This document shows, piece by piece, positions 11,980 through 21,279 of a stretch of DNA of 64,000 bases. This stretch comes from Chlorella sorokiniana. Lineage: Eukaryota; Chlorophyta; Trebouxiophyceae; Chlorellales; Chlorellaceae. The notes below the pieces were generated by a model, which saw only the letters and a list, made by a program, of their open reading frames with translations, ran no database searches and was not told the DNA's origin. The stretch covers positions 248,001-312,000 of the forward strand of contig CP084609.1 in the NCBI GenBank assembly GCA_025917655.1. Reading direction: 5' to 3'. A program made the position numbers and the translations under genes. Position 1 is the stretch's first letter. The number at the start of each line of letters is the position of its first letter.

Positions 11980-14055
11980 ATGATTGCAATCAATTCTGCA
12001 GAACAAATTGCTGAACATTTCGACGCCCGTGTTAATCGCCCATCCATGGGCAGTGGATGGCGACCGAGAACTGAGCAGCGGGCCTCAGTTGTTCTATCGA
12101 CCTCTTTGAAAACTGCAGATTTTTCGTTGAACTATAGAATTTCGGACCCCATGCGGAGTTTCAAAGTGTATTGCGGTGTTGGGCTGATATTGGCGGTGGC
12201 GGTTGTTTCACAGCGATATTGGGCCAAGTGGCATGGGCTAATTTTGCGTTGGCATCCCACTATCCCAGATGGCAAATTGTCTTCAGTTTTTCAGGTAAGT
12301 GTGCTCGTTTGGCTTGTTCAAATCTTGTCTGCTGTTGCACATTGGTAACCTGTTTTCCGCCGACCATTGCAGAAGAGCCTAGTTTCTGAGTTCTTGTTAC
12401 CTTTAACATCAATTCTGCTCATGGTATGGTTGCTTAGCTACGTCCTGGATCTTGCATCCAATTGGCTTGGTGCATGCCTAGAAACAGCATCTAGTAAGCG
12501 GCGTCGATCAGCAAGGCGTTCCTTCTCAACGGAAGCAGACAGACCTGCAACACCAACTAGCCATGTGCCACAGCAAGCCCAAGCATTGATAATATCAGAG
12601 CCTAGGGTTCTCACACCTCCCAAGAAGGGGAAGGTGCAATGTAGAATTCGCAAAGGCTGCAGAGTTTTGCTGTTCTCACCAAATCGAAAACCTCAAGCCC
12701 CTCTATCGCCGTCAACTTTGTCAACCGCCTCGCCAACCTTGTTGCCTGGAGAAGATCAGGACACAAGTTTCACTGAGCAACAGCCGATTTCTCAAGGCCC
12801 CGTATCGCCGTCATGTTCCGCATCCGCCCCGCCAACCTTGTTGCCTGGAGAAGATCAGGACACAAGTTTCACTGAGCAACAGCCAGATTCTCAAGGCCCC
12901 GTATCGCCGTCATGTTCCGCATCCGCCCCGCCAATCTTGTGGCCTGGAGAAGATCAGAATAAGTGCTTCACTGAACAACAGCCAAATTCTCAAAACCTTG
13001 CATCACCGTCAACTTCCGCATCCTCCCTGCCAAACTTGTTGCCTGGAGAAGATCAGGACAAAAGCTATACTGGACAGCAGAGCCCTAGCGATGAGCGCAA
13101 AGCACATTTGATGCTAAAGCTACGTACGCTTCATGCTTCAGATGCAGCAATACTTGAGCATCTCCTGTCTCAAGAGTTGCGTCTGCTTATCAACTGTGGA
13201 CAAGGAACAACATTGATGACACGACAACTTGATACGTTTTTATCGGATTTATTGTTGGCGTTTGAGAACTCTACATTGGCAGACCTTGTTTCAAAGGAGC
13301 TTTTCATTTCAGAAACATTGCAACAAAATCCCGAAGCTGGCTACCTCACTAAAAGCGTGGTCCACCTAGCAGTGCTTACCCAGAATCCCGACTTTGTGGA
13401 TACGGTTTTACAAGCAATTGGACCTGCGGGTATACAAAGCGCATTCCAGTCAGACTTCACACCGCTCCACCTGGCATCAGAAATGGCAAGCGAGAGAATT
13501 GTTCAACAGCTCCTTTGCGCAGCCCCAGAGTCACTTGGAATCAGGGGCCCAGGCTACACGGCGTTAGAGCGTGCCTGCACTTTACAGAATCTGCAGGCCA
13601 TGAGACCTCTCCTGGCCGCTTACCCAAAGGCAGCATTAGCAAAAGGCAACCAAGGGAAGTCACTAGTGCGTCATGCAGTACGAAGCTTTAAAAGTAAAGC
13701 AGCACTGGAGCTTATGCTGGAGCTTGTGCCCAGTGCAGCACAGGAAAGGGAGAAACCTGGGCGTGAGAGCTTATTACACCTTGCAGTTCGTCACCACAAT
13801 GCTGCAGCAGTGGAAGCGCTACTTATCAGCCATCCCACACTTGCATATGCGAGGGACAGACGTGGACAAATACCGTTTCAATTGGCGTTGCAGCCTATCA
13901 AGCTGCTGGATCGAATGCCAGACAGTATGGCAATAATAATCGCTTTCTGTCGGCATAGGGCAGCACCTGAGATTTTGTGGTGGTTAAATGAGTTGGAAGT
14001 AATGGCTTTCGCGCCACTGGTGTATGCAACCGCAACTGCAATGTACCGCCGTTGA
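11980..14055 (+). CDS. Membrane-anchored ankyrin-repeat protein
   Basis: Two exons, 11980-12294 and 12373-14055, join in phase 0 (SSVFQ then KSLVSEF) and give about 665 residues. Two hydrophobic segments are seen, GLILAVAVVSQ (about residues 65-80) and LTSILLMVWLLSYVLDL (about 113-132), so the N-terminal part is probably anchored in a membrane. A Ser/Pro/Gln-rich linker with a 33-residue tandem repeat follows. The C-terminal half carries degenerate ankyrin repeats: TPLHLASEMASERIVQQLL, YTALERACTLQNLQAMRPLL, SLLHLAVRHHNAAAVEALL. An alternative start is the ATG at 12151 (MRSFKVYCGVG), which keeps both membrane segments. Base composition is AT-richer than the next genes. Role unknown; ankyrin repeats normally bind partner proteins. 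Confidence 0.75.
12730..13085 (+). repeat. 99-bp coding minisatellite, about 3.5 units
   Basis: Units of 99 bases encode the 33-residue motif that begins LLPGEDQDTSFTEQQP and ends with PSCSASAPP. Units 1 and 2 are almost identical; units 3 and 4 have diverged (LWPGEDQNKCFTEQQ, LLPGEDQDKSYTGQQ). The near-identity of the first two suggests recent duplication within the ankyrin gene. Confidence 0.85.
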
Positions 14056-14271
14056 TGTCCCTGATTGTTGTTGTTGAAAGTAAGAGAGCGAGCCGCAGCA
14101 TTTCCCGTTGTTCTTGCCAACCAGATGTATATCACCTGGAAAATTGCGACACAGACAACCACACCAGCAATCTAGCTTTAGCTATCGAGCCACCATCGAG
14201 ACTGCATTGCAGATAACACACAATCTTCCTAGTTGTCTGCTATTGAGCCGCGCATAGTTTGATGGCCATGG

Positions 14272-14847
14272 TCACCCTTGGTAGCCGCCTGCTGCCCTGT
14301 CGTGCACCAGTGTGGTATCTCTGGGGCACAACTGCTGAGGGTGGTCGGCGGGCAGCAGCTGCTGCTGGGCATCCTGCTGCTGCTGCTGCTGGGCCTGCTG
14401 GGCCTGCTGCTGCTCCACGGGCACCACACGCAGCGCGCACAAGTCCAGCGCTGCGCCCGAGTGGTCGGCCTGGCGGTAGAGGGAGGAGGAGGTGGCGCCG
14501 CGGCCGCGGGGCAGCGACGGTTGCTGCGCGTTGCGGTAGGAGTTGACTTGCAGGCGGCACGGGGGGGGTGGGTGGGTGGGGGGGGCGGGGAAGGGGGCGA
14601 GGGTGGAAAAGGGAAGGCTGTCGAGGCTGGTTTGTTGCCATCCCTCAAGCGCTCAGGCTGCCCCCGCCCTGCCCACAGCCAACACACCTTTTGCCAGGAG
14701 GTCGACGACGCCGGGCACCCCGCCGCACCGGCGCGGTGCAGGGCGTCGTGGTCCAGGAATTGCTGCAGCCAGCCGACGCGGGCAAAGGCGCCGGCCGCCT
14801 GGCAGGAGCGCTGGAAGGCCAGCGGCAGCTCCTCGACGGTGCCCCAG
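14272..14847 (-). CDS. 3' part of an unrecognised Gln-rich gene
   Basis: Two exons look coding: 14847-14688 (EELPLAFQRSCQAAGAFARV, then DHDALHR and GVVDLLAK) and 14546-14272 (VNSYRNAQQPSLPRGRG, then a Gln/Ala-rich tail and a stop at 14272-14274). They join in phase 1. A single base must be missing near 14722, in a GGGG run, to connect the two halves of the first exon. Upstream exons could not be identified. The family is unknown; the tail is low complexity. The gene would converge with the ankyrin gene. Confidence 0.35.
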
Positions 14848-15470
14848 CTGGCGCAGGTATCTCTAGGCACCGCGCTCCGCAGTCAGTTGCAATGTGCACA
14901 GCTCACAGTCAGCAGAGCGTTCCCGTCAGAGTCACGCCCAACTGGCCAGCAAAACGTGGCTTGCCGACAACGACAGGAAAAGCAGGCTGCACCCTGCTGC
15001 ACAGCTCTGCGGCTCAAGTGTGTGATGCCAGCAGGCAGGAGGCAAGTGGCGCCGATGTCCACTGTTGACAGCAGCCACGCTGGAGTGCAGGTGGTCGGCC
15101 CTGCTCCCTCGTGCCTGTGGCGCCCACCGCAGCTAAACGAGGGCCAGGCGGCTCCCTGCTCACCTGCCAGCCTCATGGTCTATCAGCTTCCTGTCAAGAA
15201 TGCCGCTCCGGCACTGCGATGCAGCTGCAGGACATGCCAGCTGCTCCTTGGGCCGAGCTGGGCTGCTCAGCAGTACCGCTGCGCTTGATGCCACACATCA
15301 TGAGCAAAGGCCACGCCGCCAGAAAGCATGGAGGTGCCACCATTGTCCAACCAAGGAGCTTGGAGGGCAAACAAGGGTGCAGGGAGGCACGAAGGACGCC
15401 AAACCTGCTGGCCCCGAGCGAGACCGCCGCACCGCACGGCGCGCGGTACGCCACCTCAGGGGGACTCCCC
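14848..15470. other. No supported gene
   Basis: About 0.6 kb of GC-rich sequence. Several overlapping open frames exist on both strands, as expected from base composition, but none has recognisable content. Upstream exons of the minus-strand Gln-rich gene may lie here. Confidence 0.3.
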
Positions 15471-15477
15471 TATAAAT
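15471..15477 (+). promoter_or_regulatory. TATA box for the cysteine-rich peptide gene
   Basis: TATAAAT is preceded by a GC-rich block. A good 5' splice site (GTGAGTAAG) follows at 15549 and an acceptor after a pyrimidine tract at 16016-16017, 13 bases before the ATG of the secreted peptide gene. This suggests transcription from about 15500 with a leader intron of about 470 bases in the 5' UTR. Confidence 0.45.
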
Positions 15478-16030
15478 TCGGCTGAACCACTGATCCATCC
15501 TATTCAAACTTTAATTGGGCACATCCCACGGCCACCCCTGCTCTCCCAGTGAGTAAGAGACTGCTGGTTGCTGGCCGCTAGAGTGCCTGCCCGCCTGCCT
15601 GCTGCCCGGTGCTCGCTAGCCTGCCTGCCTGTTGCCTGTGCAGCTTACAACACCCGTTGGCCCAGGTGGCTCGTCCACAAGCTGTCGCAGTCCGATTTGC
15701 GACTGACCTTGTTCTGCTGTCCTGACCATGCGCGCGCCTGCAGAGCCAACCTTGGAAGCCCCGTCTGAGTTCAGGTGAGGCTGGCAGGGCTCTATTTGCT
15801 GCGCACTGCTGCTGTGAGGCGCTTTTCAGGCATCCAAGGGTGTGAGCCAGGCACCCAGCGGTGCTGCCCAGGGACATGCTGAGCAACTGCCAAGCGACTG
15901 CCGGCCGCGCCCTTCTCCTGCTTGTGACCAAGCTTTCCAGGAAAAATGCACCGTCATGTTCACACGTTTGGTTAACCAACTCTTCCCTCTTGTGGCCAAC
16001 CCCGCATCCTGCTGCAGAGCACCTGCCACC

Positions 16031-16647
16031 ATGCGTGCTGTCGCCGTCTTCTGCCTCCTGGCGCTGCTGGTCAGGTGGGCGCTGCGCCTGTGCATGAACA
16101 GTTGCCTCCGATTGTTTACACATGCTCTGCGCGTGACGCTTGCGGGGCGCATAATGCCTACACGCGGCTGTATCTGCCGGGTGTGACTGGGCTCAGACAT
16201 GTCTGTTGTGTCACGATGGGGGCAGAGCTGACATCCTCCCTGTCTGCGCCTGGCGCAGCGCGTCTGCCGCGCGCGATGCCACCGAGGGGCGCTCCCTGCT
16301 GCAGAACCAGAGGGAATGCGTTTGCACTAGCCAAAACACTCAGGGTGAGAACAGGAATGCCCCAGCATGCATGCTGTGCACCTCCAGCTGACCATTGACT
16401 GCCATGCCTGGCGCTCGAGTCTCTGCCGGTTGATGGAGCGCCAGAACACTGGACACAATTTTGACACCCTTGTGCCATACTCCTGCATGCAGAGGTCGGT
16501 TGCGATCCAGCCGATCCAGACGCCTGCCCCGGTGGCTCGAGATGCGTCACATGCACCAGGACACAGCCGACGTGCAACCGAGGCGGTCAGCAGTGCACTC
16601 TGGTCACGGGCCTGTGCCTGCGCCGCAGCAACAAGCAAGGCTGCTGA
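16031..16647 (+). CDS. Small secreted cysteine-rich protein (94 aa)
   Basis: Three exons, 16031-16074, 16259-16344 and 16493-16647, join in phases 2 and 1 to give 94 residues. The ATG has an excellent context (GCCACCATGC). Residues 1-18 are a signal peptide (MRAVAVFCLLALLVSASA). The mature part begins ARDATEGRSLLQNQ and holds ten cysteines in a dense array: C-V-C, then VGC, DAC, SRC, VTC, PTC, QQC, GLC and a C-terminal QGC just before the TGA. An even number fits five disulfides. The very short cysteine loops exist only when the three exons are joined, since the alternative frames of exon 3 are not Cys-rich. No known family was recognised. Likely exported to the wall or medium. It could be an antimicrobial, adhesive or signalling peptide, but nothing in the sequence decides this. 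Confidence 0.65.
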
Positions 16648-17474
16648 ACGCGGATTCAGGGGGCCCGAGGCCGCCCAACACCCTCTGTGCACAGTGTTGA
16701 AGGACCATGCGTTGCAATCAGCCAGAACCTGAATATACACCCCTCACATAACACCAGCCTGCATTGCCCTGATGTGCCAGCCATATTTGCGCATGTGTGC
16801 AAGGACATAATGTGAACATGCCGACATCGCACGTTTGCCCATCAGTTGCCAAGAAGGGATAAAGGCATACTTGATACACGGTGAATACTGGGCCCATTCA
16901 CAGTTGTTACTGCAGCTGTTATCAGGGCAAGGCAATTAGCGACGAGCAGATCAGTGGCATGTCCTGAGCTCGGGGTTCGTGCATCCACCTTGACGGAGCA
17001 ACAGCAACCACTTCCTGTTCGTCTCGCCCAGTGTTTCACCATTCAAATTAACTGTGCTGATATGGTTAACAACAGTGATTCTCCGTTGCAATGGCCCACC
17101 TCGCCTTCCTCCACTGCCTTCCCTGCTCCGCCTACGCCCAGTGGGCAGGCGGCGGCGCAATTTGCAGGTACAGTGGGAGGCAGCCCGCGCAAATGCTTCA
17201 CGTCGTCCCTGCTTCAGATCGTGTTGAAAACTTCTGGATCGACTGTTGTGAAAGATGGCAGCCTGCCTCGCCGCCCCTGTTGCGGCCCATGTGGCCGCCT
17301 GCACAGTGCCCCGGCCATCTCGCGGCCTGACGGTGGGCATGCAGCCTGAAATAGCAACTGCATGTCTTTCCAAGTTTTGATTTGATGCCGAGCCTCGATC
17401 GTGTTGCGAGACCAATCACGCGCTAGTGCTTGGGCTTTGGCTGTCCACGGAACTCTTGACAGATTATTATAAAC
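16648..17474. other. Intergenic, nothing clear
   Basis: About 0.8 kb between the peptide gene and cysteine synthase. It should hold the 3' UTR of the first and the promoter of the second. Open frames of 130-150 codons occur on both strands at about 16950-17415, but they overlap each other and show no family content. Confidence 0.4.
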
Positions 17475-20174
17475 ATGCAACATGCCGCTGTCGCCTGTGT
17501 ACAGGCCCGGGCAGCGCCGGCTGTCGCCCGCCCCCACCGCCGTGCCGTGTCTGTGCGTGCCGTTGCGGCGGAGGAGGCAACCAGCACCCGCATCGCATCC
17601 GACATCAGGTGCGCTGGTCATGGCAGTGACATGCAGAGTCGGAGGAATGGATTGCAATATTCTCAGCAGTGTTGATGCCTTCTATCACTGCGACTCACAC
17701 CTCACACTGACCCGCACCGCCTCCCTGCCCCTGCAGCCGCCTGATCGGAGGTGCGAGGCCACACGCAGAAGAACCTCGCAAAACCTGGGCAGCGTGCCCT
17801 GCGCCTACTGCTCTTTCAACTGCTGCCGCATCCCAACCTTGTCTTTAACCCACATTCTGTCTTTGCTCTTTCCTGTTCCGCTCCTCAACGTCATCCTCTT
17901 CCTGCGCAGGCACCCCATGGTCTACCTGTCTAATCGGGTGCTGGGAGACGATGCCGGGGCCAAGGTGGCGGCCAAGCTGGAGATCATGGAGCCGTGCTGC
18001 TCGGTCAAGGACCGCATCGGCTACAGGTGGGCCTGGCAGGAGCGGGAGAATGTGGAGTGGTGGCTGCAGCTTGCGGGGTCGTGGCGACAGCTTACGGGGT
18101 GGCGGGGACAGCTTGTGGGGTCGTGGTGAAGCTTAGGAACGTGGATTGGATGGTCGGGATGGCAGCTTTGGCTTATGGCGGCCCAGAGGCGAGGAGATGG
18201 TGTGCACAGCGACAGCTTGGTCTCGGGTGCCGTGGTGGCCCCAACGCTGAGGCTCTTGTGGGGCCACCCACATGATGCTTGCAAGCTGGGGCAGGGTGCA
18301 GGGTCGGCGCAAAGCTGCTGCCTCGTCTCGGCAGCAGAGGTCGCAACAGGGGCTAAGCATGCCGTGCGTGCTTTAACACTGGTGCACAGGGATGCACAAG
18401 ATGCTGCTGCTTCGTCTCATCAGCATTGCCTTGAATTCGTGCCCAGCCTCCCCCTCGCGCAGCATGATCAACGATGCAGAGGAGGCCGGCAAGATTGCCC
18501 CTGGCAAGGTGTGGTGCTGCCGCTGCCCGGCAGCAGCCAGTTGACATGGAGCTACTTGGGGGTTGGCTGACAAGCTTTTGTTAGTTATATTTTGATTGTA
18601 TGAAAGCCGTGTCGATTGCGCTTGTTGACGACTGGTTTCGCCGCCGCCTGCCCACCCTCCAGACCACCTTGGTTGAGCCCACAAGCGGCAACACCGGCAT
18701 CGCCCTCGCCTTCATCGCGGCGGCGCGCGGCTACCGGTGCGCCGCGCCACCCCACCCTTTTTCCATTGGGGCAATGTGTGGAGCAAAGGCTCTTGGGCAG
18801 CCATGCTTGTGCTGCGGCACACCGCATTGAATGCATCACGCCCAGGACTGCTGCCTTTCCCTTACCTGTCCCCTTCCTGTCCCTTTCCTGTTCCCTTCAC
18901 CAGCCAACTCCGCGCTTCGTTTGCCTGTTGAACCCTCCGCGCAGCCTGGTCCTCACCATGCCCGCCTCCATGTCGCTGGAGCGGCGCATCCTGCTGCGCG
19001 CCTTTGGCGCCGAGCTGGTGCTGACGGACCCCGCAAAGGGTGGGTGCTGCGGCCTGGGGGTGGCGCAGCAGCGATCTCCGTGGGTGGGCCAGCGTGTGTG
19101 TGTGTGTGCAGGTATTGGGCTGGATGAAAGGGTGAGGGATGCATTGTTTAATGCAGCCAAGGCATGCAGGATGGAAGCGTGGGTGGTAGCAGATTTTGGG
19201 CGGGAACATTGTGTCGAGACGTTTCAGCACATTTTTGGCAAAGGCTGATTTCTTTGCTTGCTTTCTTGCTTGCTTATGAGTTTTTGCAGGCATGAAGGGC
19301 GCCATTCAGAAGGCGGAGGAGATCGCAGCCTCCACCCCCAACTCGTGAGCGCTGCTGCTGCTGCCGCTGCTGGGCGCCCTGTGGAACCGGCTGTGAAGTG
19401 TGGCGTGCAGCAGCACACAGGAGCTCAACCATGCATGCGTTTTGCCTCCTCTGCCTGTGCCCCGCAGGTTCATCCTGCAGCAGTTCGCCAACCCCGCCAA
19501 CCCGCGCATTCACTACCAGGCAAGCCTTTTGGGCACATACTCTTCCCCATTTTTTTGCTCTAAAGGAGTGCTTGGTTGGGCGTGGCAGGAAGGGCCATGC
19601 TCTATTCTCAAAGAAAAGAAAGAAGCCAGGGTCGTGTTTAGCACACGACATTACAGTAAATCAGCGCATCGGGCCTGCTCACGGCTCTTATCATGCCCTG
19701 CCGCTCTCTGGCCCCTCTGGCTCCACCGCAGACCACTGGCCCCGAGGTGTGGGAGGCCACTGAGGGCCAGGTGGACATCCTGGTGGCGGGGGTCGGCACC
19801 GGCGGCACCATCACCGGCACGGGCGGTACCTCAAGGAGAAGAAGCCGGGCGTGCAGGTGCGGCGCTGTTGGGCCCCGGGGCCTGCGCTGTGAGGTTCTTG
19901 GTTGCTGCAACGCACGTCGCCTCTCAACGGCCCGACCGTCGTTTGAGCAGCGTGGGAGGCGACACCTTGACGGGTGCTGCCGCGCAGACCGTGTTGGATC
20001 AATCTATTTCATCTTTTTCCTGAGCTTGCTCTGCCTTTTGACACAGCAACGCGCTTTTTTGTTTCTGTCTCAGAACCTGTCTAAGGACCCTTGCCGCGGC
20101 CTGCCCCTGCCCGGCGCAGGTGATTGCGGTGGAGCCCGAGGAGTCTCCGTCATCAGCGGCGGCGCCCCGGCCCC

Positions 20175-20212
<38 letters not shown>

Positions 20213-21012
20213 CAACCTGGACACCTCGCTGCTCGACGGCGTCATCAAGGTGCGCTCTGCTGTGGTTGGTTTTGGTGTGGTTCGGTGTGCTTAGGTGTGG
20301 TGTGGTGTGGTTTGGTTGGTTTTATGTTGTCTCTCGGGGTTTCCGCTTGTCTGCTGAGCGAAGGAGGCAGTGTGGTTTGGTGTGGTGCTGGTGTGGTTTG
20401 GTTAGATTTGGTTTGGTTTTGGTTTGGTGCTGTCTCCGCTGTCTCCAAAGGGCTCTGCCTTCTCTGAGGCCGAGCGAAGGAGGCAGGGCAGGGGATGCTG
20501 GCATGGCAGCGACAAGGAACACGCTCCTGCCCCCTTTCGCAGGTCTCCTCGGACGCGGCGGTGGACATGGCGCGGCAGCTGGCGCTGAAGGAGGGCCTGC
20601 TCGTGGCATCATCTCGTCTGGTGCCGCCGTGGTGGCAGCCGCCGAGGTGGCCAAGCGGCCGGAGAACAAGGGCAAGCTGATTGCGGGTGCGCCGGCTACT
20701 GAGGGGGCGGGGGGACAGGTGGCTGCATGCGGGTCCGGCTGGCTGTTGAGCGACGGGCAGTGAGCTCGCTGCTTCCACACATGGCTGTAGCAGCCTGCGC
20801 ACGGCTTGATGAGCTGGGATTGCCTTGCTGTCTTCACACGCACACAAGCAGCTCTCCTCCTCGACAGCCGAGCCACAACCGTCTGACTGCCGCTCATTTC
20901 TGCTGCCCACGCTCTCCCCGCAGTGGTGCTGCCCTCCTTCGGCGAGCGCTACCTCTCCTCGGTGCTCTTCCAGTCCATCCGGGACGAGGCGCAGGCGCTC
21001 ACCTTCCAGTGA
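17475..21012 (+). CDS. Cysteine synthase (O-acetylserine (thiol)-lyase), plastid type
   Basis: The PLP enzyme that makes cysteine from O-acetylserine and sulfide. The first exon (17475-17608) is a transit-like leader rich in Ala, Arg and Val, ending with ASDIR. A 14-base exon (17737-17750, RLIGG) follows. Exon 17910-18026 has the PLP lysine in [10 protein letters not shown]; then 18463-18508, 18663-18736 with the phosphate loop [12 protein letters not shown], 18945-19039, 19290-19344, 19468-19519, 19732-19856 with [10 protein letters not shown], 20120-20249, 20543-20696 with [20 protein letters not shown], and 20924-21012 ending [14 protein letters not shown]. The intron at 19520 has a GC donor. 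Four places need one extra base in a short run (near 17914 CCCC, 19822 GGG, 20172 CCCC, 20616 GG). I take them as sequencing errors because the flanking protein is intact. Confidence 0.9.
20255..20440 (+). repeat. GT-rich low-complexity intron
   Basis: Repeated TGTGGTTTGGT-like units fill an intron of the cysteine synthase gene. No other function is visible. Confidence 0.5.
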
Positions 21013-21178
21013 GCTTCCTGGCAGCTTCCCGCCGGCTCCCGACAGGCTGCCAGCCCGGCCGCCAGCCGACCAGCGTCGGGGCCACTGCCGGCCCCTTTTT
21101 GCTTCAGAAATGTTGGGAGCTGGCTGCACAGCCAAACTTGACTGGTTTTCAAAGATTTGTGTCTAGATTCCTGTCAGT

Positions 21179-21183
21179 TGTAA
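21179..21183 (+). terminator. TGTAA polyadenylation signal
   Basis: TGTAA about 170 bases after the stop of cysteine synthase. It lies close to the end of the convergent NUP133-like gene, so the two 3' ends are tight or overlap. Confidence 0.5.
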
Positions 21184-21279
21184 TGCTTGACCGGCTGGGA
21201 TGGCGCTGCATAGAATATTGGCAGCTGGAGCCAACAGCGACACGGCAGGGGAGGGAAGGGGCCGTCAGGCGTTGTTTGT

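Noticed and set aside
16951-17415. 130-155 codon frames on both strands upstream of cysteine synthase
   Set aside because: They mirror each other, have no motif and sit where promoter and UTR are expected.
17475-21012. Cysteine synthase as a pseudogene because of four frame breaks
   Set aside because: All breaks are single bases in short runs, exon borders and all catalytic motifs are intact, and the same pattern affects RNR1, PRL1 and APRT.
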